Source: Rosistilla ulvae (lineage in GTDB: Bacteria; Planctomycetota; Planctomycetia; Pirellulales; Pirellulaceae). Taken from it: a stretch of 64,000 nucleotides of DNA. Both the position numbers and the translations under genes were made by a program. Each line of letters starts with the position of its first letter. Position 1 is the stretch's first letter. Location: contig NZ_CP036261.1 of NCBI RefSeq assembly GCF_007741475.1, positions 3,783,798 through 3,847,797 of the forward strand. The letters run 5' to 3'. This document shows positions 23,604 to 32,642 of the stretch, one piece after another. Below the pieces are notes generated by a model, which did no database searches, had not been told where the DNA came from, and saw only the letters and a list, made by a program, of their open reading frames with translations.

Positions 23604-24325
23604 TAACTCGACGTGTTCTTCAACTCATCAAAATCAATGGGCTCCAGTTTCAATCGTCGTCGGCACTCATCCAGGATCGTCTGCGTGGCGCTGGCACCGA
23701 CGCGGGTGACTCCCAAGTCGCGGACTTCCAGCAAGCGGTCGAGATCGCGGACTCCGCCAGCTGCTTTGACTTGCACCTCAGCGGCCGATTTCTCTCGCAT
23801 CAATTGCAGGTCCTCCAACGTCGCGCCACCGGTCCCGTAGCCGGTCGAGGTCTTGACCCAATCCGCCCCAAGTTCGCTGCAGATCGCGCACAGCCGCGAC
23901 TTCTGATCCTCGTCGAGGTAGCAGTTCTCGAAGATCACCTTCACCTTCTGACCGGCGGCGTGAGCCACATCGATGACGGCCTTGATATCGCGAGTGACGT
24001 AGTCCCAGTCGCCGCTGAGAACCTTCGAGATGTTCACGACCATGTCCAATTCCTGGCATCCGTCGTCGATCGCTTGTTGTGCTTCGGCGGCTTTGATCGC
24101 TGTCGTGTGCCCGCCGTGTGGGAACCCGATCGTCGTGCTCGTTTGAACCGTGCTCCCTGCCAACCGGTCGGCGCAGCGCCGCACGTAATACGGCAGGATG
24201 CAAACGCTAGCCACATCGTACGCCAGCGCCAACGAAATCCCCGCCTCCAGCGTTTCGGTCTTCAAGAAGGGCTGCAACAGCGAATGGTCCAGCATCTTCG
24301 CGATCTCTTCGTATCGATAATCCAT
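23600..24325 (-). CDS. deoC: Deoxyribose-phosphate aldolase
   Basis: 241 residues, with AGGAAG upstream of the ATG at 24325. DeoC splits 2-deoxyribose-5-phosphate to glyceraldehyde-3-phosphate and acetaldehyde in deoxynucleoside breakdown. The Schiff-base lysine is K158 in WVKTSTGYGTGGAT; the second lysine is K187 in VKAAGGVRD; the acidic residue is D94 in QELDMVVNISK. These match the E. coli K167, K201 and D102. Length is normal for the short bacterial form. No other deo gene lies beside it. Confidence 0.96.
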   Translation of the reverse strand: MDYRYEEIAKMLDHSLLQPFLKTETLEAGISLALAYDVASVCILPYYVRRCADRLAGSTVQTSTTIGFPHGGHTTAIKAAEAQQAIDDGCQELDMVVNISKVLSGDWDYVTRDIKAVIDVAHAAGQKVKVIFENCYLDEDQKSRLCAICSELGADWVKTSTGYGTGGATLEDLQLMREKSAAEVQVKAAGGVRDLDRLLEVRDLGVTRVGASATQTILDECRRRLKLEPIDFDELKNTSSY

Positions 24326-24449
24326 GACAATTTCTTCCTTGGGGATTTCATCGGGGGTGGGGGAGGCGTCGGTTTCCGCGACTGAGATTATGGATCGAAC
24401 CGGACGTCGGTTCTATATGGGGCACCAATTCCAGTGGTCCCAAGCGGTG

Positions 24450-24458
24450 TGCTACAAT
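24450..24458 (+). promoter_or_regulatory. Extended -10 promoter for the PfpI-family gene
   Basis: TGCTACAAT at 24450-24458 is an extended -10 box (TG, one base, TACAAT). TTCCAG at 24429-24434 could be a weak -35 at 18 bases. It lies 71 bases before the ATG at 24530, divergent from deoC. Confidence 0.4.
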
Positions 24459-24529
24459 GCCCCGAAACTTACCCTCGCCGGATGCTGGCGAGTTTCAGCG
24501 CACCGAGCCACCAGGTTCAGGAAGAATCG

Positions 24530-25129
24530 ATGACAAACGCCCCCTCCGATAAACCCAAAGTTCTGATCATCATCGGCGACGCATCCGAGACGCTCGACAC
24601 GATGTACCCCTACTACCGACTTCAGGAGGCTGGCTTTCAACCCGTTGTGGCCGCTCCCGAAAAACGCCTGTATCAAATGGTGATGCACGAAGTGAAGCCG
24701 GGCTGGACGATCACCAAGGAATGGGAAGGCTACACGATCAACGCCGACGTCGCGTTTTCGGAAATCAAAGAGGAAGAATACGCGGGGATCATGTTCTCCG
24801 GCGGCCGGGCTCCCGAATACATCCGCTACGATGAAGATCTCATCCGCGTCACAAAGCACTTTTTCGAAGCGGGCAAACCGATCGCCAGCGTTTGCCATGG
24901 GGTCGAGATCCCCGCCTACGCCGATTGCGTTCGCGGACGCAAGATGGCGACGGTGCCGAAGTGCAAGTTCGACCTCGAAGTCTGCGGTGGCACGTTTGTC
25001 AACGAGGCCTGCGTGATCGATGGCAACCTGGTCAGCGGACGAACCTTCCACGACAACGGTTTCTACGTCGGTCCGTGGATCGACTTGTTATTCAAAGCAC
25101 GCGAAGAAGCAACCGTCGCCGCAGGCTAA
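24530..25129 (+). CDS. DJ-1/PfpI family protein
   Basis: 199 residues from the ATG at 24530, preceded by AGGAAG. The class-I glutamine amidotransferase-like fold is plain: PKVLIIIGDASETLDTMYPY, GIMFSGGRAPEYIRYDEDL, and the nucleophile elbow IASVCHGVEI with C122 and H123. Family members include deglycase-like, chaperone and peptidase-like proteins; many respond to carbonyl or oxidative stress. Activity cannot be assigned. No signal peptide, so cytoplasmic. It is divergent from deoC. Confidence 0.88.
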   Translation: MTNAPSDKPKVLIIIGDASETLDTMYPYYRLQEAGFQPVVAAPEKRLYQMVMHEVKPGWTITKEWEGYTINADVAFSEIKEEEYAGIMFSGGRAPEYIRYDEDLIRVTKHFFEAGKPIASVCHGVEIPAYADCVRGRKMATVPKCKFDLEVCGGTFVNEACVIDGNLVSGRTFHDNGFYVGPWIDLLFKAREEATVAAG

Positions 25130-25151
25130 GCAGCAAGCAGGAAGTTTTCTA

Positions 25152-25218
25152 GTTTAACCGCGCGGGCATCGCCCCGCGTTTTTCAGGGCCGCGCGGCCCG
25201 ATGGGCTCGCGGTTAAAC
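25152..25218. terminator. Nested palindromic spacer element with terminator
   Basis: Three nested features fill 67 bases after the PfpI-family gene. An outer 11-bp inverted repeat GTTTAACCGCG (25152-25162) pairs with CGCGGTTAAAC (25208-25218). Inside, CGCGGG/CCCGCG (25161-25178) runs into TTTTT, a rho-independent terminator shape. Next to it GGGCCGCGCGGCCC (25186-25199) is a perfect palindrome whose core also occurs in the terminator at 10691-10710. Confidence 0.55.
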
Positions 25219-25286
25219 GAAAAAATACAATACGACCTGCGTAGTCCACTTCAGAGGCCCGATTCTCGAAGCGTTTGGGAAACTGG

Positions 25287-25670
25287 ATGAACGATCTCAA
25301 TCCATACGCTTCACCGCCGCCGATCGAAGAGAGTCCCGGACTGTTGATGCACCGAGACACGCGTGTCGCTCGCGGCCTGCTGCATCGAACTATCACGTTC
25401 GCCGAACCCTTTCAGGCTCAACTCGATTACGACGGCAAGTACTTTCGACAACGGGTCTACGTCGGCCAGATCTGCGTCTGGCACCGGATCAGTTGGCTGA
25501 GGATCCATCCCCGCATCGATTTCGTCTGGCCGGCGGAAGTCGCTGGAACCGCGAAGCCCGGCCGGATCGAGATGAAGTTCAATCACCTGCTGCAGATCGT
25601 GCGATTTACCGTCTATTGCGACGGCGTGGTGATCTACGACGAACGCAAAGGTATGCTCACCACGGCGTAA
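25287..25670 (+). CDS. Hypothetical protein with NPYxSP N-terminus
   Basis: 127 residues from the ATG at 25287 (an upstream in-frame TTG at 25275 is less likely). It starts MNDLNPYASPPPIEESPG, the NPYxSP-type opening I associate with many planctomycete proteins, often membrane proteins. The rest is a soluble-looking beta-rich domain: TRVARGLLHRTITFAEPFQA, then VGQICVWHRISWL and PGRIEMKFNHLLQIVRFTVY. No signal peptide or membrane helix is seen. It is convergent with uvrA, 19 bases apart. Function unknown. Confidence 0.65.
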   Translation: MNDLNPYASPPPIEESPGLLMHRDTRVARGLLHRTITFAEPFQAQLDYDGKYFRQRVYVGQICVWHRISWLRIHPRIDFVWPAEVAGTAKPGRIEMKFNHLLQIVRFTVYCDGVVIYDERKGMLTTA

Positions 25671-25689
25671 CCGTTCGCGGGGCGAGCGA

Positions 25690-28689
25690 TCAGGAAACCG
25701 CCGCGTCGAGCAATTCTTGCAGGTAGCCACTGGTTGGCGTTTGCGGACCGGCGACTACGTTTTCGGGCGTTCCTTCGGCCAACAAGCGGCCGCCGCCAGC
25801 GCCCCCCTCGGGGCCCATCTCAACGATCCAATCGCAACACTTGATCACGTCCAGATTGTGTTCGATCACGATCACGGTGTTCCCCTTTTCGACCAGCGAT
25901 TGCAGGACGTCGATCAAGCGACGGACGTCGTCGAAGTGCAGCCCCGTCGTCGGTTCGTCCAACAGATACAACGTGTTGCCGGTTTCCTGCCGCGCCAACT
26001 CGGTCGCCAGTTTGATTCGCTGGGCCTCGCCGCCGCTGAGCGTTGTCGACGGTTGACCGAGCCGCAGATAGCCCAAGCCAACGCTCCGCATGCTCTCGAG
26101 AATCCGATCGATCTTGACGAAGTTCTTGAAAAATTCCGCCGCGTCGTCGATCGTCATCTCCAACACATCGGCGATCGAAGCGCCTTTGAACCGCACCGCC
26201 AGCGTCTGGCGATTAAACCGCTTTCCGCCACAGACGGAGCAGCGAACGTAGAGATCGGCCAAAAAGTTCATCTCGATCTTTTCTTGTCCCTGTCCCATGC
26301 ACTGGTCGCAGCGCCCCGGCTTGGCATTAAAGCTGAACCGGTTGGCGGCAAAGCCGCGTTGTTTGGCGTCGCGGGTTTCGGCAAACACTTTGCGAATCAG
26401 ATCCAACGCGCCGGTATAGGTCGCTGGACAGCTGCGCGGTGTGCGGCCGATCGGGGCCTGATCGATTCGGATCAATTTGTCGATCCCCTCGGCACCGGTC
26501 AGCGATTCAAACGGCCCCGGTTTAGGCGATTGAAGACCGAGGGTGCGAGCCAAGGCGGGATAGAGCGTATCGTTGACGATCGAACTCTTCCCGCTGCCGC
26601 TGACTCCTGCCACTCCGATCAGACAGCCCAACGGGAACCTTGCGGTCACGTTCTGCAAGTTGTGAGTGTTCGCGCCGGCGAGAGTTAGCATCTGATTTTT
26701 GTCGGCTTTGCGCCGCGACTCGGGAACCGGGATCGATCGCCGCCCCGACAGATAGTCGGCGGTTACCGATCGCGATGGCAAATCGCTGTCGTCGTCCGGC
26801 GTTTCCATCTGGTCTTCAGTGATCGCCGTGATCGATGAAGGTTCGCCCGCGAACAGGATCTCGCCGCCTTGGTGTCCCGCGCCGGGGCCCATGTCGATCA
26901 ACCAATCGGCAGCTCGCATCATCGATTCATCGTGTTCGACAACCAGCACCGTGTTCCCTTGCCGCTGCAAGTCGCGGAGCGCGACGATCAAGCGATCGTT
27001 ATCGCGTTGATGCAAGCCGATCGATGGTTCGTCGAGGATGTAGCAGACGCCGACAAGTCCGCTACCGATGCTGGTCGCCAAACGAACGCGTTGCAGTTCG
27101 CCGCCGCTGAGCGTATCGGCGCTGCGGCCCAAGGTGAGATATCCGACGCCAACCTGAGCCAGAAAACGGAGTCGCTTGTTGATCTCGACAAGGATCGGAC
27201 GCGCGATCTCGCGCTGCGAAGGGGACAATTTTCCGCCGACTTTGACACGTCGCGGCGCACGTTCGCGAACCACGCTTGCGTCGGCAGTGGCTTCGGATTC
27301 GATGTCGTACGCCGAATCATCTTGCAGCGATTGATCGCATTCGGCCTGCAAGGCGGCAAAAAACACAGTCGCTTCGGTCGCAGGCATCGCAACGATCTGG
27401 CCGATATGTCGATCGGCTAAGGTGACGCTGAGCGCTTCGCGCCGCAATCGCGATCCGCCACACGTCGAACACTCGACCGCCCCGATCCAATTGGTCAGTT
27501 GTTCGCGTCGCGCCTCGGTCAGCTTCTTTTCCCATTCGACGTTCAACATCTCGACGATCGTCGCCGTCAGCGTCGACCGCCCCTTGGCCGACAATTGATC
27601 GAGCGGTTGGTCCCATTGGCCGCCACCATCGAGAACCAGCGGTTCCAGCGTGCCGTGAATCCGCTTGCGAACCGCCGCCGAAGTTCCCTTCCAAGGGAGC
27701 ATCGCCGCGACTTCGGCAGGCTGCGTCCAGTCGGGGATTAGCAGATCGGGATCATAAGCTTCCAAACGTCCCAAGCCATCGCAGTCGGGACAGGCACCGT
27801 AGGGGCTGTTGAAACTGAACGTTCGCGGCTCCAGTTCCTCGTAACTGATATCGCACTGCGGACACGCGTACCGCGAACTGAGCAGGCGTTCGTCCCAGTC
27901 GTCGGCATCGGGCAGTTCAAAGAACGCAATCAGCAACCCGTCGCTCAACTTGAGCGCCGTTTTGATCGACTCTCCCAACCGCGACTCGATCCCTTCGCGA
28001 ACGACCAACCGATCGACGACCGCTTCGATCGTGTGGTTCTTCCGCGGCGAAAGTTTCGGGAGCGATTCGATGTCGTACATCGTGCCGTCGACGCGAGCTC
28101 GCACCAATCCGGCTTTGCGGATCTCCTGGAACACATCCTCATGCGCCCCTTTGCGGCCGCGAACCATCGGTGCCAACACGATCAAACGCGTCTCTTCGGC
28201 CAGGTTCATCAGCGAAGCGAGGATCTGTTCGCTGGTCTGCTGAAGAATCGCAGCCCCACAATGATAGCAGTGGGGAGCGCCGACGCGGGCCATCAACAGA
28301 CGCAGGTAATCGTAGACCTCGGTGACGGTGGCGACGGTACTGCGAGGATTGCTAGCTCCCGATTTCTGATCGATACACAACGTCGGTTCCAAGCCGTCGA
28401 TGTGGTCGCAATCGGGACGCGGCAGTTGGTCGAGGAATTGCCGAGCGTAGGTCGAAAGACTCTCGATGTATTGACGCTGCCCCTCGGCATAGATCGTATC
28501 AAAGGCGAGCGAACTCTTCCCGCTGCCACTGACCCCGGTCAGGACGATCAATTGATCGCGTCGCAAATCGATATCGACGTTCTTCAGATTGTGGACCCGC
28601 GCGCCGCGGATCCGCATCAACGGGTCGCCGGGAGCGCTGCGGATGTCCGAAAGGACCGCGGGTTCAAGATTTCCCAACGTGTTGGTCAT
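25690..28689 (-). CDS. uvrA: Excinuclease ABC subunit A
   Basis: 999 residues from the ATG at 28689; a longer frame has no support. UvrA is the damage-sensing ATPase of nucleotide excision repair. Two ABC modules are visible: Walker A TGVSGSGKSSLAFDTIYAEG (about 51-70) and VAGVSGSGKSSIVNDTL (about 695-711), with signatures LSGGELQRVRLATSIGSG and LSGGEAQRIKLATELARQ. Zinc-binding pairs are CPQC/CPDC, CSTC, and CDQC/CSVC (the last about 790-825). It is about 60 residues longer than E. coli UvrA, partly from a roughly 40-residue acidic insert before the second module (QMETPDDDSDLPSRSVTADY). No SOS operator was recognised upstream. Confidence 0.97.
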   Translation of the reverse strand: MTNTLGNLEPAVLSDIRSAPGDPLMRIRGARVHNLKNVDIDLRRDQLIVLTGVSGSGKSSLAFDTIYAEGQRQYIESLSTYARQFLDQLPRPDCDHIDGLEPTLCIDQKSGASNPRSTVATVTEVYDYLRLLMARVGAPHCYHCGAAILQQTSEQILASLMNLAEETRLIVLAPMVRGRKGAHEDVFQEIRKAGLVRARVDGTMYDIESLPKLSPRKNHTIEAVVDRLVVREGIESRLGESIKTALKLSDGLLIAFFELPDADDWDERLLSSRYACPQCDISYEELEPRTFSFNSPYGACPDCDGLGRLEAYDPDLLIPDWTQPAEVAAMLPWKGTSAAVRKRIHGTLEPLVLDGGGQWDQPLDQLSAKGRSTLTATIVEMLNVEWEKKLTEARREQLTNWIGAVECSTCGGSRLRREALSVTLADRHIGQIVAMPATEATVFFAALQAECDQSLQDDSAYDIESEATADASVVRERAPRRVKVGGKLSPSQREIARPILVEINKRLRFLAQVGVGYLTLGRSADTLSGGELQRVRLATSIGSGLVGVCYILDEPSIGLHQRDNDRLIVALRDLQRQGNTVLVVEHDESMMRAADWLIDMGPGAGHQGGEILFAGEPSSITAITEDQMETPDDDSDLPSRSVTADYLSGRRSIPVPESRRKADKNQMLTLAGANTHNLQNVTARFPLGCLIGVAGVSGSGKSSIVNDTLYPALARTLGLQSPKPGPFESLTGAEGIDKLIRIDQAPIGRTPRSCPATYTGALDLIRKVFAETRDAKQRGFAANRFSFNAKPGRCDQCMGQGQEKIEMNFLADLYVRCSVCGGKRFNRQTLAVRFKGASIADVLEMTIDDAAEFFKNFVKIDRILESMRSVGLGYLRLGQPSTTLSGGEAQRIKLATELARQETGNTLYLLDEPTTGLHFDDVRRLIDVLQSLVEKGNTVIVIEHNLDVIKCCDWIVEMGPEGGAGGGRLLAEGTPENVVAGPQTPTSGYLQELLDAAVS

Positions 28690-28835
28690 GAAGGTCTCAA
28701 TTCGCTGTGGTCGTTTTGACGGGTAGGCGGCTATAATTCCAGCGTCGCACAGCCTTCTCGGTCGGCGTGCACGGGCGCAACTCTGGCAAAAAGCCGATGG
28801 TTTCACCCTACTTACGGATATCAGAGCAAAAGCAA

Positions 28836-29747
28836 ATGGATAAGCGATTTCTGACTTGGCTCAGCTTTACCCTCACTTTACTGCCAGCCCTCGCGTTGGC
28901 TCAACCGTACGACGTCGCCGCGCGGCCGATCTCGGTGCTGCGCCCCGGTACGCTCGTCGACAACGGACCGCCGGAAGGTTGGACGCATCTGATTGTCAAG
29001 AGCTTCCCAAAGGTGGCTAGTGGCGATGTCGACAAGATTCCCGAACGGGACTCGCAATTAGCCAGCCTCATGTTCACCGCGTTGGCCGCGCGGACACAAC
29101 AGACCGCCGATGGATCGTGGCAACTGACCGAAATTGCTACCGGTGCGGGGACTTCGGTTCGTGGCCGAGACATGATTATCAGCTCCGATACGCAGCAACA
29201 ACTGGGGGCCGATCTCGGCTTTTTCGCGCGGATGGTGCTGAAAGAGTTCGATGCCAAACAAACGCAAGTTCAATACAAAACAATCAGCCGACACTTCTTT
29301 GTCGTCGACACGATCGGTGCCTTTCGATGGAAAAACGAAAACCGATTGTTGCCTCTTCGCTACGCATTGGTTCTTCAACCGCAAACCGGCCAACTCGATA
29401 CCTTCTGCTGGCTGATGGATGCCGACGCGACAGGTGTCAGCACCGCGGCGGTCGGCAGCATCCACTGGCTCCCCAAATCGCTCGTTTTCGCTCCCCAGCT
29501 GCACGTCGATTACAGCAAATACAATTTTCTGGGGATCCCATCGGACACGGCGTTTTGTTCTACCAACATCCCACCGGGTCAGGTTACGATGAACATTCCA
29601 GCCGATGCTACGCGTGTTCTCGCGCGGCCCACACTCTCGGCCGCAGAAGCCCAATCGCTGCACGGATGGTTCAATCAAATCTCGACCTCGATGCGCCCAA
29701 ATTACGACCGGGCCGCTGCCTCCGATTCTGGTACGACCCAACGATGA
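28836..29747 (+). CDS. Exported protein of unknown function
   Basis: 303 residues from the ATG at 28836, which gives the signal peptide MDKRFLTWLSFTLTLLPALA. No family recognised. The mature protein has blocks EGWTHLIVKSFPKVASGDVD, DSQLASLMFTALAARTQQ and ENRLLPLRYALVLQPQTGQL, suggestive of a mixed alpha/beta domain, with a Ser/Thr-rich end. Its stop codon overlaps the next start (ATGA), so the two are coupled. A TATAAT at 28732-28737 lies about 100 bases upstream but has no well-spaced -35. Confidence 0.75.
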   Translation: MDKRFLTWLSFTLTLLPALALAQPYDVAARPISVLRPGTLVDNGPPEGWTHLIVKSFPKVASGDVDKIPERDSQLASLMFTALAARTQQTADGSWQLTEIATGAGTSVRGRDMIISSDTQQQLGADLGFFARMVLKEFDAKQTQVQYKTISRHFFVVDTIGAFRWKNENRLLPLRYALVLQPQTGQLDTFCWLMDADATGVSTAAVGSIHWLPKSLVFAPQLHVDYSKYNFLGIPSDTAFCSTNIPPGQVTMNIPADATRVLARPTLSAAEAQSLHGWFNQISTSMRPNYDRAAASDSGTTQR

Positions 29748-30568
29748 ACAACCTAAGCTCGATTCGCTTCACCGCACCTTGCGCGATCCTTGCCGCCCTA
29801 CTATGCGTCCCACCGATCGCCTTTGCGGACTCGCCAGCCTCCCAACCTCCGCTGGCGATCCTCGCCCAACCTATTACGAATGTCGACGGTCAAACCCAAG
29901 CCTGGCCCGAAGTGGTGATGCAAGACGGCATGGACGCGGAACAACAGCGAAAGGTCATCGCCAGCCTAGGGCGTCGCTTTGAAGACTTCACCAAAAAGGG
30001 AATTAATTCCCCGATCGATATCCCTCGCGCGGTCAAGAAATCGGTCGATGGCGGCGTATTCCGTACGTACAGCTATTTTTTCACGGTTCACACGTCGCTG
30101 GAAACGTTGAACGATGAAAACCTTCTCACCAAGCTGTTTGCAGAAAACAAGAATGGCGAAGGAGAGGGAGAGGATCTCGGAGTGGTCGGCGATGACAAAT
30201 ATAGCTACGCCCACGAACCGGAATTGTTGAAACGGATCAGCCTATCGATGGTCCTCCGCAGCAACGATACGAAAACCGACGCCTCGGTTTACGCCGGGTC
30301 GATCGTCGTCGCTGCCGATCCAGAAAACCGTCAGCAAAGCAGCTGGGCACCGTTGGACAAACCCGAAGATAAGACACCTTATCTGGGAATGGGGATCTAC
30401 ACCAAAGCGACGCCGTTGGTGGAATTGCCCGACGTGCTGTTCTTCGAAGCGCACATGGTCTTCTACGAACCAAAAGCTTGGTTCCGCGGCAAAAATCTGC
30501 TCGGTGCCAAACTGCCGATCATGATTCAAGATCAAGTTCGCACGCTGCGTCGCGGAGTCGCTCGTTAG
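29744..30568 (+). CDS. Second exported protein of unknown function
   Basis: 274 residues from the ATG at 29744, which overlaps the previous stop codon by ATGA. It has its own signal peptide (APCAILAALLCVPPIAFA). The frame is open far upstream, but the coupled ATG with signal peptide is the sensible start. Blocks include DGGVFRTYSYFFTVHTSLET, KRISLSMVLRSNDTKTDASV and VLFFEAHMVFYEPKAWFRGK. No family recognised. Conserved coupling to the preceding gene suggests that the two act together in the periplasm or outer layer. Confidence 0.75.
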   Translation: MNNLSSIRFTAPCAILAALLCVPPIAFADSPASQPPLAILAQPITNVDGQTQAWPEVVMQDGMDAEQQRKVIASLGRRFEDFTKKGINSPIDIPRAVKKSVDGGVFRTYSYFFTVHTSLETLNDENLLTKLFAENKNGEGEGEDLGVVGDDKYSYAHEPELLKRISLSMVLRSNDTKTDASVYAGSIVVAADPENRQQSSWAPLDKPEDKTPYLGMGIYTKATPLVELPDVLFFEAHMVFYEPKAWFRGKNLLGAKLPIMIQDQVRTLRRGVAR

Positions 30569-30609
30569 TTCGCTGCGTCATCGAGACGCGATCGCGATCT
30601 TAGCGACGC

Positions 30610-32286
30610 TCAATCGAGCTTCAATTTCCCCTCCCGTTGCCCCAGAGCGATCTCGGTCGCAACCAGTATCGCCATCGCGCCGCCACGCGTGTCGTGGCCG
30701 CGAATCGCGGTCCGGTCGAAGTAGTCGCGAAGGCTTTTTTGTTTTCCCGTCCCGGTGCAGACATCGATCAATTGGGCGTCGCTGGCGATCCGGGACTGGA
30801 TCGCCGGCCAAGCCCGCTGCACGACGGGAACGTAGATCTCCGGATCGAGCCAGCCCATCCGCAACCCGCGCGCGATCGCCATCGTGGTCATGCAAGTCAC
30901 CGTAAATTCGGGATAGCTTTCCGGGCGGTCGACCACCTGGTGCCACATCCCCGACCGATCTTGATACTTTCTCATCGCAGCCAAATGCGAGCGAAACGCT
31001 GTCAACATTTCTTCGCGATAGAGACTGTTTTCGGGCAACCAGGACAACGACAACGCCATTCCCAAAGCAGGAAAACCGTTCCCTCGCCCCCACGCGGTCC
31101 CCGCGGGATCGAGCGGCGAGTGTTGATGCAAACCATCGTCGCGGAGATTCAATTCCAGCATGAACCGCAGATGCCGGATCGCCATATCAAAGTAGCGTTG
31201 CTCGCCCGTCAGGTTTCCCGCCGCGACAAGGATCGGCGTTCCCATGAAGACTGCGTCGCTCATCTCGCTGTGCGTTGGCATCGCGTCGCGCATCTGACCG
31301 TCGGCCGTGAAAGCATGTTCGGCTGCCGCACGAACCAGTGCAACATAACGCGGGTCTTGCGTCCGATTCGCCAGTTCGGCGAACAACAAGTGCCCGGCGA
31401 AGACGCCACCGTTCGGTTTGTCCCCCAGTGCCGATTTGGCGCCAGCAGCGTACGGTTCCGCGATTCGTTGAACCGCAGCTAACTGTGTCGCATCGCCGGT
31501 CCGATCGCCCAATTGCAAGCGACCGATCAGAGCCAACGCCTGCTGATAGTTCACCGAATCGAGCGCGTTGCCGTAGCGTTTGCTTAGAACCGTTGCGACG
31601 CCCTTCGCCGATCGCTCGCGTCGCTGCACCAGCTCCACCTGAGCCGACTTCTCGACCGCGGGGATGGTCTGATCTCCCAGCTGATCGATCACATCGAGCA
31701 GCGAAATCTCCGGGGTCGCGATGAATTCGACCGCCGCGACCGAGCCGATTCCAGCCACCGAGGAACGTCGCAAGGCATCGGCGAACGAGCCGGTCTGAGG
31801 CTGCAAAACCCAGCGGTTCTCCGATCCGGGTTTGACCACCACAACGACGTCCGGAGCGGCTAATCCAATCGATCGCCAGAGATACTGTGTCGCAACGCGC
31901 TTGCCAGCGTAGGCCTTGCCATCGATGGGCTGTTGCAATGCCTCTGCGTTTGCATCGGCAATCCCATCGGGCGCGGACACGAGCCAGATCGCCCGATCGC
32001 GAAGCCGCAGCCCCGCGGCAAATCCGGCAGCATCCGCTTGATCAAAATAGGAAGGGGCCAACGAGGGAGATGCGATCAACAACACCCGCGAAACATTTGT
32101 GCTTGGATCGAGAAACGCTGGGGACTGGACTGATGTTAGCGGCTCTCCATCGACCGCCACGCCATACGCCTTCGCAACCGGAAGCCAGGCCTGCAATCGG
32201 TCTTCGCCCATCGCGGACGTCCGACAAACCAACCCCAACAAACCGACGGTGATCAACCGAACGAGAGGCCACGATATTCCTGGCAT
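30610..32286 (-). CDS. Exported GH88/GH105-like glycoside hydrolase
   Basis: 558 residues; AAGGGA precedes the ATG at 32286. A signal peptide (about 1-25) is present. The C-terminal 320 residues are an (alpha/alpha)6 domain of the unsaturated glucuronyl/rhamnogalacturonyl hydrolase type: MSDAVFMGTPILVAAG with the likely catalytic Asp, AWGRGNGFPALGMALSL, then DRSGMWHQVVDRPESYPEFT and TMAIARGLRMGWL. These enzymes remove unsaturated uronic acids left by polysaccharide lyases. The N-terminal 230 residues are a separate domain that I do not recognise. No lyase gene is adjacent. Confidence 0.85.
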   Translation of the reverse strand: MPGISWPLVRLITVGLLGLVCRTSAMGEDRLQAWLPVAKAYGVAVDGEPLTSVQSPAFLDPSTNVSRVLLIASPSLAPSYFDQADAAGFAAGLRLRDRAIWLVSAPDGIADANAEALQQPIDGKAYAGKRVATQYLWRSIGLAAPDVVVVVKPGSENRWVLQPQTGSFADALRRSSVAGIGSVAAVEFIATPEISLLDVIDQLGDQTIPAVEKSAQVELVQRRERSAKGVATVLSKRYGNALDSVNYQQALALIGRLQLGDRTGDATQLAAVQRIAEPYAAGAKSALGDKPNGGVFAGHLLFAELANRTQDPRYVALVRAAAEHAFTADGQMRDAMPTHSEMSDAVFMGTPILVAAGNLTGEQRYFDMAIRHLRFMLELNLRDDGLHQHSPLDPAGTAWGRGNGFPALGMALSLSWLPENSLYREEMLTAFRSHLAAMRKYQDRSGMWHQVVDRPESYPEFTVTCMTTMAIARGLRMGWLDPEIYVPVVQRAWPAIQSRIASDAQLIDVCTGTGKQKSLRDYFDRTAIRGHDTRGGAMAILVATEIALGQREGKLKLD

Positions 32287-32642
32287 ATAATTTCCCTTTC
32301 ACGACCGCGATTTGAAGTGTCGCATCCATCGACGATGCAACGAACCGGGACCATTAGAAGGGCTACGAGGCAGCACCGCCAGATGCTGCTGCAGGAACGC
32401 TGGTTGTCCGGTGGAGGCGATCGACGCAGGGCTCCACGCTCCCCGCGTTTTTCGTGTTGATCCAATCGCCTGCGGAAGCGCCGCACTCTACAAACGGCAC
32501 TGGGAGGAATCTACGAAAGGCACGAAAAACGCGGAGGAGTTGGAGAGCGATCGATCGACGCGCAACAAACGAGTCGAAAGGGTAGAAGGTCACGGGCAGC
32601 AGACAACGCCTGCGGCCCGAGGTCAAGAATCGCGGATCCGTT
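32287..32642. other. Spacer with an inverted-repeat relic
   Basis: About 355 bases between two minus-strand genes. No gene. It contains a 14-bp inverted repeat (listed separately) and AT-poor sequence of the kind CACGAAAAACGCGG that recurs in planctomycete intergenic DNA. Otherwise nothing recognised. Confidence 0.45.
32443..32534. repeat. 14-bp inverted repeat, dispersed-repeat type
   Basis: CCGCGTTTTTCGTG at 32443-32456 and its exact complement CACGAAAAACGCGG at 32521-32534, 64 bases apart. The words CACGAAA and ACGAAAAACGCGG resemble the intergenic repeats seen in many environmental PVC genomes. It may be a remnant of a miniature repeat rather than a terminator, as no simple stem-loop with T run is formed. 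Confidence 0.5.

Noticed and set aside
28732-28737. TATAAT near the divergent uvrA start as a promoter
   Set aside because: A TTGACG hexamer lies only 10 bases before it, too close for a -35 box, so it was not listed as a site.
29117-29743. Long N-terminal extension of the exported protein at 29744
   Set aside because: It overlaps the preceding gene in another frame. The ATG overlapping the upstream stop codon gives a clean signal peptide.
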